DNA of 63,302 bases from CAYMJV01 sp964390545 (lineage in GTDB: Bacteria > Desulfobacterota > BSN033 > UBA1163). This document shows, piece after piece, positions 56,992 through 63,302 of this stretch. The position numbers and the translations under genes were made by a program. The DNA lies in assembly GCA_964390545.1 (NCBI GenBank), contig CAYMJV010000006.1, positions 1-63,302 on the forward strand. The letters are read 5' to 3'. The notes under the pieces were generated by a model. It was not told where the DNA came from. It made no database searches and worked only from the letters and a program-made list of their open reading frames with translations. Numbering within the stretch: the stretch's first letter is position 1; the number at the start of each line of letters is the position of its first letter.

Positions 56992-58110
56992 TTATTTGGT
57001 TTCCCTGTAAAAACTTTTTATTTGCTCATGCACCGCTCCTATCTCTTCGGTCGTCAATTCTGGATAAAACGGCAGAGATAATATCTCATGGGCAACCTTT
57101 TCCGTCACCGGCAGGTCTCCTCTCCGGTAGCCCAGTTCCGTGTAAGCCTTCTGGAGATGAATAGGAACAGGATAATGGATGAGTGTCTCGATTCCTTTCT
57201 CTTTTAGGAATACCTGGAGGGCATTTCTCTTCTTCGTTCGAATGACAAAGAGATGGTAGACATGTCGCGCTTGCTCTTTCTCTACAGGACATCTCACCTC
57301 TGTGCCCTCAAACATCCTCTTATACATGAGAGCCTTCTTTCTTCTCTCTCCATTCCATTGATCTAAGTATTTCAATTTGACCCGAAGGATCGCTGCTTGC
57401 ATTTCGTCCAATCGACTGTTCCATCCCTTGAGGATGTGCTCATATTTCTTCTTCTCCCCGTAGCGACGGAGAAGGCGCAGCCGTTCATAATATCTTTTGT
57501 CATTGGTCACAACCATTCCTCCATCCCCATAGGCTCCGAGGTTTTTGGTTGGATAGAAACTGAAACAAGCCAGGCGGCCAAAAGATCCCATCTTTCTCCC
57601 CTGATACTCTGCTCCATGCGCCTGACAGGCATCTTCAATGACCATGAGATGGTAACGATTCGCAATATCCATGATCGCATCCATCTCTGCAGGATGGCCA
57701 TACAAATGAACGGGGAGAATGGCCTTTACTCTACTTCGTTTCCGTCTCTTCAAAAAATCTTCCAATATGTTGGGATCCATTGTGTAAACTTCAGGATCAA
57801 TGTCTACGAAAATCGGTTCAGCTCCTGTCCGTGAGATCGCTATGGCTGTAGCAATAAAAGAATGAGAAACCGTAATGACTTCATCGCCTTCCCCAATGTC
57901 TGCTGCTTTCAACGCTAAGAACAAAGCATCGGTTCCAGAACCTAGCCCTACACCATATCGAACTCCGCAATAGCGGGCGAACTCCTCCTCAAAACTGGAA
58001 ACCTCTTCCCCTAGAATAAAGTGGCCCTTTTCAAGAACCCTTTTCTCTGCCGAAAGGATTTCTTCCTCAATCCTTCTATATTGTCTGGTTAGATCTAAAA
58101 AAGGAACCAT
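56992..58110 (-). CDS. DegT/DnrJ/EryC1/StrS-family sugar aminotransferase (WbpE-like)
   Basis: About 372 aa from ATG 58110 (MVPFLDLTRQYRRIEEEILS), with GGTGACAGG just upstream. A frame open to 58371 is not used because it would run through the AT-rich repeat. The PLP Lys is in CFSFYPTKNLGAYGDGGMVV and the phosphate-binding GLGSGTDALFLALKAADIG is present. Its best role is the WbpE/WlbC transamination of UDP-3-keto-GlcNAcA, which completes the WbpB and WbpD pathway encoded at 44.8-46.4 kb (inferred). Confidence 0.9.
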   Translation of the reverse strand: MVPFLDLTRQYRRIEEEILSAEKRVLEKGHFILGEEVSSFEEEFARYCGVRYGVGLGSGTDALFLALKAADIGEGDEVITVSHSFIATAIAISRTGAEPIFVDIDPEVYTMDPNILEDFLKRRKRSRVKAILPVHLYGHPAEMDAIMDIANRYHLMVIEDACQAHGAEYQGRKMGSFGRLACFSFYPTKNLGAYGDGGMVVTNDKRYYERLRLLRRYGEKKKYEHILKGWNSRLDEMQAAILRVKLKYLDQWNGERRKKALMYKRMFEGTEVRCPVEKEQARHVYHLFVIRTKKRNALQVFLKEKGIETLIHYPVPIHLQKAYTELGYRRGDLPVTEKVAHEILSLPFYPELTTEEIGAVHEQIKSFYRETK

Positions 58111-58116
58111 CCTGTC

Positions 58117-58230
58117 ACCATTTGCAATTTGCGATCTTCGATTTGAAATTTGCAATTTAAGTTTTCGATTGTGAAATTGGATATTTTCTTTACTTTTTTT
58201 CAATCGGCAATCACAAATCGGAAATCGAAA
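58117..58230. repeat. AT-rich repetitive tract between SDR and aminotransferase genes
   Basis: Phrases such as CAATTTGCGATC, GAAATTTGCAATTT and AAATCGGAAATCG recur on the plus strand. Part of the tract matches the 46387-46426 repeat. It fills the 124-nt gap between the stop of the SDR gene and the aminotransferase ATG (reading right to left). Confidence 0.5.
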
Positions 58231-58234
58231 ATCT

Positions 58235-59233
58235 CTACTCCCAGTATTCTTTTTTGTATTTTCGATAAAATTCGATCGTTCTTCGAAGTCCTTCCTCCAG
58301 GTCGGTCTTAGGCTCCCAGCCCACCAAACGCTTGATTTTAGTAATATCTGTATAATAATCTCCTGGTTCAACCTCTTTTCTTTCCTGTGTGAATTCGGTA
58401 AAAGTCACCTTTCCGCTCCCGGCAATCTTCACAATTTTCTTGGCCAGTTCAATGAAACTAATGGGAACCCCCGATCCAACATTGAAAACCTTCCCATAGG
58501 CCTGATCACGGGTGGCCACCTGCAGAAAACAGTCGACCAGATCATCCACATAGAGAAAATCTCTCAGGATCCGGCCGTCTCCAAAAACGGGGACGATCTC
58601 GCCATCAATGGCTTTGCGAATGAACCAATTGAGGACCCCATATTCATCATGGGCCATCTGGTGTCTTGGTCCATAGGTGTTGGTAATTCGAAGACAAACC
58701 CCGGGGATCTTATGAACATCATCATAGACAAGGACCATCTTTTCGGCGCTTAAATTGGTCACCGCATAGATTCCCTTGGGATTGGTGGGATGATCCTCGC
58801 CTACCGGCAAGGTGACACTCGAGCCATACTCCCCCCTCGTTCCGGAGAAGATGATCTTCACTTCTCGATTACACTTTCGGCAAGATTCGAGGAGGACCAG
58901 AGTTCCGCGGCAGTTGATATCAAGATCCTGAATGGGGTTTCGAATGCTATCCACATGATTTACCTGACCCGCAAGATGAAAGATAAATTCCTGCCCTTTC
59001 ACCAGATAATCCATAGAATGCGCATCCCTCACATCACTGAAGTTGATGTGAACTCCGTCGGCAATCTCCTTCACATTGAAAAGGTTCCCTCCCAGCCGGG
59101 GCATCATATTATCGACAATGGCTACGTGGGCTCCTAACCTGACCAGTTGAGCGGAGAGATTGGATCCAATGAAACCCAACCCACCCGTCACCAATACCTT
59201 CTTTCCTTTAAACGCCTCTCCATAGGTAGTCAT
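58235..59233 (-). CDS. Extended SDR epimerase/dehydratase with altered YxxxK
   Basis: A 332-aa SDR. GGLGFIGSNLSAQLVRLGAH binds NAD, and FSGTRGEYGSSVTLP holds the active-site part. The catalytic motif reads YAVTNLSAEK, so the Lys at Tyr+4 is Asn here. LRDFLYVDDLVDCFLQVATR is the usual later element. It is otherwise like dTDP-glucose 4,6-dehydratase or CDP-paratose epimerase. The ATG overlaps the upstream GT2 stop as ATGA. The change may mean altered chemistry or a family-specific variant. Confidence 0.83.
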   Translation of the reverse strand: MTTYGEAFKGKKVLVTGGLGFIGSNLSAQLVRLGAHVAIVDNMMPRLGGNLFNVKEIADGVHINFSDVRDAHSMDYLVKGQEFIFHLAGQVNHVDSIRNPIQDLDINCRGTLVLLESCRKCNREVKIIFSGTRGEYGSSVTLPVGEDHPTNPKGIYAVTNLSAEKMVLVYDDVHKIPGVCLRITNTYGPRHQMAHDEYGVLNWFIRKAIDGEIVPVFGDGRILRDFLYVDDLVDCFLQVATRDQAYGKVFNVGSGVPISFIELAKKIVKIAGSGKVTFTEFTQERKEVEPGDYYTDITKIKRLVGWEPKTDLEEGLRRTIEFYRKYKKEYWE

Positions 59234-60012
59234 CTCTTTTCCCCTCTTTGGGTTCTGATGAGTTCCCAGAGCTTTGCATATTTGATGAATACATAATACA
59301 TCGTTGACATGGCGATGACGAGGCCGGGCAGACCATCACGAAATCCTGATTTGAAAAAATACTCTTTGATGAAACGAAAGGGAGCATGGAACAAGAGTTT
59401 GAAAAGGCTAAAGGTCTCTCCCTGTTGAACCATATCTTCGGCTGCAATCCTGGAATATTTATCGACGGTCTGAATCTGATCCGAAATATCGCGATAGGTA
59501 TAGTGATGGTATAGGTTCTTCAGAGGCTGGACCCTCCCGTTCACCACCACCCTGGCATGAAGCCCTCCTTCCCATCTCCCCTTATTCCTCCGGTAGAGGC
59601 GAATCTCACCATCTGGATACCAACCCCCATATCGAATCCACCGACCCAGGTAGAAGGTTCGCCGGTAAACAAAAAAACCATCCACCCTCTCCACCTCCTC
59701 ACACAACTCCTTCCGGATCTCTTCAGCCAGTTCTGGAGAGACTTCCTCGTCAGCGTCGACGAACATGATCCACTCATTGCTCGTCAGATCAGCCGCATAC
59801 TGATACTGGTCCCTGTGTCCCGGCCATTTTCTCTGGAAGAGTTTATCAGTAAATTTCCGTCCTATCTCCACCGTTCTGTCATTGCTGAAGGAGTCTACGA
59901 TGATAATCTCATTGGCCCATGTAACGCTTTTCAAAGCCCTTTCGATCGTCTCTTCATTATTGTAGGTAATCATGTAAACAGAAACTTTCGGTTCTTGTCT
60001 CGACTCTTCCAT
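59230..60012 (-). CDS. Family 2 glycosyltransferase, KdtX/WaaE-like
   Basis: A 260-aa GT-A enzyme: VSVYMITYNNEETIERALKS, IIIVDSFSNDRTVEIGRKFT, WIMFVDADEEVSPELAEEIR (DAD metal site) and GGWYPDGEIRLYRRNKGRWE. It matches the glucosyltransferase of the LPS core (WaaE/KdtX type), which has this length. A membrane-associated C-terminal helix pattern (SLFKLLFHAPFRFIKEYFFK) follows. It is 133 nt downstream of the GT9 gene, with a large palindrome in that gap. Confidence 0.88.
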   Translation of the reverse strand: MEESRQEPKVSVYMITYNNEETIERALKSVTWANEIIIVDSFSNDRTVEIGRKFTDKLFQRKWPGHRDQYQYAADLTSNEWIMFVDADEEVSPELAEEIRKELCEEVERVDGFFVYRRTFYLGRWIRYGGWYPDGEIRLYRRNKGRWEGGLHARVVVNGRVQPLKNLYHHYTYRDISDQIQTVDKYSRIAAEDMVQQGETFSLFKLLFHAPFRFIKEYFFKSGFRDGLPGLVIAMSTMYYVFIKYAKLWELIRTQRGEKR

Positions 60013-60052
60013 TGCCTAACCTTAAATTCTTAGCCAAAGATATTTGAAATTT

Positions 60053-60137
60053 CCCCTCACCCTTCCCCTCTCCCCTGCCTTCGCCGAAGCGGCTTCGCGC
60101 AGGCAGGCCAGCGGGGAGAGGGAGGGGGTCAGCGGGA
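60053..60137. repeat. Large nested palindromic intergenic element
   Basis: Outer arms CCCTCTCCCC (60066-60075) and GGGGAGAGGG (60113-60122) enclose an inner hairpin with TGCCT/AGGCA and CGAAGC/GCTTCG arms. The phrase TTCGCCGAAGCGGCTTCGCG is known in dispersed bacterial repeats. It fills the GT9-GT2 gap and could act as a transcript stabiliser or weak terminator. The call as a dispersed repeat is inferred. Confidence 0.6.
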
Positions 60138-60145
60138 TTTAAACA

Positions 60146-61168
60146 TTATTTTATAAGTAATTCCTCACAGGCTTCCAAGACTCTTTGAGCGTCCAAATTC
60201 TTCATGCATGGTCTTTCATCACAACCTTTTAAGTAGCAGGGAGAACATCCCATCTCCTCCCTGACCACCCTGCTTCTCCTATTTTGAGGTCCTACATAGA
60301 ACGGATCGGTTGGGCCGAAGATCCCCACGACCGGGATATCGAAGGAGGAGGCAAGATGCATGAGCCCTGAATCGACTCCTACGAAGAGACTTGCCTCTTT
60401 GAGAAGATAGCATAGGTCTTTTAAATTCGTCTTGCCAACTAAATTCTGTATGTGATTGATCTGCTTTCCTTCATCCTTTTCTCTAACGATTTCAATGACC
60501 TTCTCGCTGACCTCTCTACTGTCTTCTCCACCGACCAGGACAGGATTCAGACCATGTTTCTCCTTCAATTGAAGGATGAGATTTCCAAATTTTTCTTCCT
60601 CCCATGTTTTTATTCTTCTTCGGGCAGAAGTCCCGGGAGAAATGACCACATATTTCCCTGGGATTTTGGAAAAGTTGTCTCTGCCCGATCCTCTTGAATT
60701 CTTATCGAATGGAATATGAATCAGTCCCACATAATCTTTCTTCTCAGCTTCTATATTCAGTCTTTTTAGGAGCCTAAGGTTATTGGAGGCAGACGGAGGT
60801 CCTTCCATCTTTTCTTTGAGGTCGAGCCCGAAATCCCATGGAAAATGGGTAAATCCAGCCTTCACCCGAGCTCCGCTAAAGTTCGTCAAAAAGAAGCATT
60901 CCTCAGACCTGGAAAGAGTGATGAGGAGGTCATATCTGTTCTTACGCAGCTGGCTCAAAAGGATGAAACTCTTTTTGATTCCCTTTTCCCTGATGAGTAA
61001 TTGATCAACAAAAGGTGAATGGACTAATAGATCCTTTAAATGGGGGCGTATGGCAGAATGAAGGACTGCAGAGGGAGTGCTCTCTTTCAAGGCCTTTAAG
61101 AAAGGGAGAGAAAAAAGGAGATCTCCGATCTGATTGAGATGGATGACACATATTTTCTTGAATTCCAT
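60146..61168 (-). CDS. GT9 heptosyltransferase-like LPS core enzyme
   Basis: A 340-aa GT-B protein of the heptosyltransferase family: KKICVIHLNQIGDLLFSLPF at the start, GKYVVISPGTSARRRIKTWE in the donor domain, and FVGVDSGLMHLASSFDIPVV, GIFGPTDPFYVGPQ with the family's PTDP. CSPCYLKGCDERPCMK is the cysteine-rich end. It transfers heptose from ADP-heptose to the inner core. A second member lies at 62160. A Gfo/Idh-family gene lies between them. Confidence 0.92.
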   Translation of the reverse strand: MEFKKICVIHLNQIGDLLFSLPFLKALKESTPSAVLHSAIRPHLKDLLVHSPFVDQLLIREKGIKKSFILLSQLRKNRYDLLITLSRSEECFFLTNFSGARVKAGFTHFPWDFGLDLKEKMEGPPSASNNLRLLKRLNIEAEKKDYVGLIHIPFDKNSRGSGRDNFSKIPGKYVVISPGTSARRRIKTWEEEKFGNLILQLKEKHGLNPVLVGGEDSREVSEKVIEIVREKDEGKQINHIQNLVGKTNLKDLCYLLKEASLFVGVDSGLMHLASSFDIPVVGIFGPTDPFYVGPQNRRSRVVREEMGCSPCYLKGCDERPCMKNLDAQRVLEACEELLIK

Positions 61169-61178
61169 GATTTAATGA

Positions 61179-62099
61179 CTAGTGATAGCTATCATAAATA
61201 TTCTTGAGTGACGCCATGTTACACAAAATGTGTGAATGTCCGACGAGGGGTTCGCATCGCTTCTCAATAGCCCGGATGAAGTCTCTCACCGACAAGTCCA
61301 GGGGATCGGCGATCTTCCATTTTCGGTTTCCATAATTGAAATAGATATCATAATTTCTTAGATTGAGGCTCCTCTTGACAATCCTCTCATTGAATCCGAA
61401 TTCAAACTCCCGGGGTTGCCCCTCTTTTTTAGCGAGCTTTATCAATACCTCGCAATCCTTCTTCCCGAAGAGATATTTGAATTTAATCGTCATCTCTTCT
61501 ACTTTCGGAGACTCGAAGATAAGATTCCCTATCTCTCCTTCGCCCAACACAGAATAAAGAAGGCTTAAGGCATGGGGGACAGCTTCGGAGATCATCTCCC
61601 TTCCAGAGGTAAAGGGGGATAGGGTGATGAAAAATCGGTTTGATTTCTTGATCGCGATCTCTCCGCAAATCTTCTCATAATATTTTAGGGCGAAAGGCCA
61701 TTGTGAATTCATGACCAGGGTTAATCTTTTTTCCTTAGCCTTTTGAAGAATATTCTCAACTCTTCCTTTCACGTCATCGAGATCTGGGCTAAGAAAAGGC
61801 TTTTCACAGAAGATATGCAGCCCTAAATCAATGCATTTTACCAAATAATCGTAATGAGTAGATGAGGGAGAGGCAATCACAACCAAATCCGGTCTCTCTC
61901 TTTCCACCATTTCATGAAGATCCGTATAGGAATTAGATTTTATCCCATACTTCTGAAGGTTCAATGATGCCTTCCGGCTTGTTTCTTCGGTCCTTCCGAG
62001 GACAGAACTAACCTCTGCTCTGTTTTTGTGGAAATATTTCCCAATGTATTCTCCAATCCCGTTTCTATTCCGACCAGCCCCTATGATCGAAACCTTCAT
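61179..62099 (-). CDS. Gfo/Idh/MocA-family oxidoreductase
   Basis: A 306-aa protein. SIIGAGRNRNGIGEYIGKYF is an unusual Rossmann opening (G-x-G-x-x-G replaced by a longer loop), then LHIFCEKPFLSPDLDDVKGR with the EKP signature. It is short for the family and has no obvious substrate. Its position between two heptosyltransferase genes suggests a core sugar dehydrogenase or reductase. Confidence 0.8.
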   Translation of the reverse strand: MKVSIIGAGRNRNGIGEYIGKYFHKNRAEVSSVLGRTEETSRKASLNLQKYGIKSNSYTDLHEMVERERPDLVVIASPSSTHYDYLVKCIDLGLHIFCEKPFLSPDLDDVKGRVENILQKAKEKRLTLVMNSQWPFALKYYEKICGEIAIKKSNRFFITLSPFTSGREMISEAVPHALSLLYSVLGEGEIGNLIFESPKVEEMTIKFKYLFGKKDCEVLIKLAKKEGQPREFEFGFNERIVKRSLNLRNYDIYFNYGNRKWKIADPLDLSVRDFIRAIEKRCEPLVGHSHILCNMASLKNIYDSYH

Positions 62100-62159
62100 C
62101 TGTGAATCCTACTAGACTAAGATCATATAATAGCAATGACATAAAATCAACAAATATTT

Positions 62160-63224
62160 TCAATTAGTTATGGATAATATCTCCTTTGTTGCTTTAAAAA
62201 CATCCTCTACTGTGATTATTTTTAAACATTTAAGGTCCTTACAAGATCGATTTCGACAGGGATTGCAGCCCACCTCTTTTCTAACCTTCTTATGTCGACC
62301 AAGAGGCTCGTGAAGGACCGGGTCCGTAGGGCCATAGATCACGAGGACGGGTGTTCCCATTAAAGAGGCAATATGCATAGGACCCGTATCTCCTCCTAAG
62401 TAGAGGTCACAATGTTTGAATAGCTCCCCTAACTGTGTTAGGGACTCCGTCTCCGGTCCTAAGACGGATTGCTCCGTCATCTCTTTTCGAATCGCTTCCA
62501 CTGATTCCAACTCCTCAGGGCCCCAGCTAAAGATGACGGTTGCATGGAGTTCACGAATCAGCCGATCTGCCAATTGCGCATAATGACCGGGCATCCACCT
62601 CTTGAAAACGGCCTTGGGGTTTGTTCCCGCATGGATAGCAATAGAGGGCCTTCGGAGCGGAGGATTCAATTTAACGAGAAATGATTCTATATACTCTTTG
62701 TCCCTTTGGGGGATATGAAGTCTTGCGTCAAAATCCTTCACTTCCAAGCCAACGCCTTTAAGAAGAGCGAAATTCCTTTGATATCGACTGATCTTTTCCT
62801 TGGGAAGTTGCACTTTAATGTTGGAGAGAAGGAAATTGCCTTCCTTGCTCGATTTTCGATCATATCCAATCCTCTTAGGAGACCCTGAGAGAAAAGAGAT
62901 CATCCCACTCTTAATGATTCCATGAAAATCGAGGACGAAGTCGAACTTTTCCTTTCTCAGTTCAAGGACGAATTGACCTATTTCCTTGAAGGTCTCCCAT
63001 GCCTTTCCAATTGATTTCATTCCCTCTGTCCATCTTTTTCTCGGAAGTAAGATCACTTGATCGATCTCGGGCTGACTTTCCAATAGGGTCTTGGAAGGTT
63101 CTTCAACGACCCATGCAATATGGGAGGAAGGTAAATGTTTCCTTAAAGCCATGACTGCAGGCAATGTTCGGAGGACATCACCTACTGCACTCAGTCTTAA
63201 AATCAAGATCTTCGGGTACGCCAT
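62160..63224 (-). CDS. GT9 heptosyltransferase-like LPS core enzyme
   Basis: A 354-aa GT9 protein: PKILILRLSAVGDVLRTLPA, SIAIHAGTNPKAVFKRWMPG for the donor site, YLGGDTGPMHIASLMGTPVL, VIYGPTDPVLHEPLGRHKKV and a Cys tail (CNPCRNRSCKDLKC). It resembles WaaC/WaaF heptosyltransferases. It heads the transcription order in this window. The upstream 78 nt contain the right-edge palindromic element. Confidence 0.92.
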   Translation of the reverse strand: MAYPKILILRLSAVGDVLRTLPAVMALRKHLPSSHIAWVVEEPSKTLLESQPEIDQVILLPRKRWTEGMKSIGKAWETFKEIGQFVLELRKEKFDFVLDFHGIIKSGMISFLSGSPKRIGYDRKSSKEGNFLLSNIKVQLPKEKISRYQRNFALLKGVGLEVKDFDARLHIPQRDKEYIESFLVKLNPPLRRPSIAIHAGTNPKAVFKRWMPGHYAQLADRLIRELHATVIFSWGPEELESVEAIRKEMTEQSVLGPETESLTQLGELFKHCDLYLGGDTGPMHIASLMGTPVLVIYGPTDPVLHEPLGRHKKVRKEVGCNPCRNRSCKDLKCLKIITVEDVFKATKEILSITN

Positions 63225-63283
63225 CGGTGAAACATTACCCTATTGCCACCAAATTTTCAACAGTTAAGGCCACCTCTAAAAAC

Positions 63284-63302
63284 GTCATTCCTGCGAAAGC
63301 AG
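63284..63302. repeat. Truncated palindromic dispersed element at the right edge
   Basis: The window ends inside GTCATTCCTGCGAAAGCAG, where CTGC/GCAG pair over a GAAA loop and GAAT would probably follow. It is a relative of the GTCATCCCGAA element at 87-107. The edge cuts it. Confidence 0.5.

Noticed and set aside
58110..58371. N-terminal 87-residue extension of the DegT aminotransferase
   Set aside because: It is encoded by the AT-rich repeat and the end of the upstream SDR gene. Homologues start at the VPFLDLTRQ region, and a ribosome site precedes that ATG.
62100..62159. Promoter-like TATTAT in the gap upstream of the Gfo/Idh-type gene at 61179
   Set aside because: The -35-like TTGTTG gives only a 15-nt spacer and a partial match. 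AT-rich gaps produce such hits by chance.
1..63302. JUMPStart/ops element, tRNA, rRNA, CRISPR or plus-strand genes
   Set aside because: I looked for a GGCGGTAGCG-type element and for cloverleaf, rRNA or spacer arrays by eye and found nothing convincing. A program such as tRNAscan or Infernal could still find one.

Overview
The window is one long lipopolysaccharide / O-antigen (surface glycan) locus. About 60 genes, every convincing one on the minus strand, read from right (63 kb) to left (1 kb), mostly with short gaps or 4-nt ATGA overlaps. I see no rRNA, tRNA or CRISPR. Heptosyltransferases, an LPS-kinase-like protein, a lipid A acyltransferase-like protein, a Wzx flippase, a Wzy-like polymerase and a priming sugar-phosphate transferase point to a Gram-negative cell. 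The many small toxin-antitoxin-like modules, the four-helix-bundle gene and the dispersed palindromes resemble environmental Desulfobacterota (deltaproteobacteria) or Nitrospirota. That placement is an impression and not a proof.

Region by region, in transcription order. (1) 63.2-45.4 kb is core-like and precursor functions: two GT9 heptosyltransferases, a GT2 of the core-glucosyltransferase type, SDR epimerase, DegT aminotransferase, radical SAM/SPASM enzyme, FkbM and other methyltransferases, GT4 enzymes, an LPLAT-type acyltransferase, a protein with two LPS-kinase-like domains, and a WbpB-like oxidoreductase with a WbpD-like acetyltransferase. (2) 44.8-39.2 kb holds a RAYT transposase element with perfect terminal inverted repeats, UDP-GlcNAc 2-epimerase, ManC, and five MNT/HepT-type genes. 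(3) 39.2-32.7 kb holds a GT39 membrane glycosyltransferase, then a winged-helix regulator with its own promoter and a likely operator, an SDR epimerase, a DegT aminotransferase and an AsnB-type amidotransferase. (4) 32.7-22.9 kb is an unusual block: methyltransferase, hexapeptide acyltransferase, two divergent glycosyltransferases, a PglK/MsbA-like ABC exporter, a 570-aa radical SAM protein with a 250-residue N-terminal extension, a deacetylase-like protein and another methyltransferase. (5) 22.8-8.4 kb contains an AsnB relic, duplicated glycosyltransferases, two closely related AsnB amidotransferases, and the HisH/HisF/N-acetyl-sugar amidotransferase trio that builds acetamidino sugars. (6) 8.3-3.4 kb is the assembly end: Wzx, Wzy, GT2 and the priming transferase. 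(7) 3.2-0.1 kb has a DUF433/DUF5615 pair and an E1 alpha / E1 beta thiamine-diphosphate enzyme pair split by a four-helix-bundle gene that lies between two inverted arrays of a 9-nt repeat.

Taken together the genes suggest a glycan containing a 2,3-diamino-2,3-dideoxy uronic acid (WecB, WbpB-, WbpD- and WbpE-like steps), with an acetamidino group made by the HisH/HisF/WbpG-like trio and further carboxamides made by up to three AsnB enzymes. Methyl, acyl and possibly radical-SAM-dependent decorations are added. Export could use two routes, Wzx/Wzy and an ABC flippase. The UDP-GlcNAc 6-dehydrogenase needed for the uronic acid was not seen in the window. Several small repeats have entered coding sequence here: they supply stop codons for E1 alpha, E1 beta and a GT2, and an in-frame 7-nt tandem array lies in the epimerase gene.
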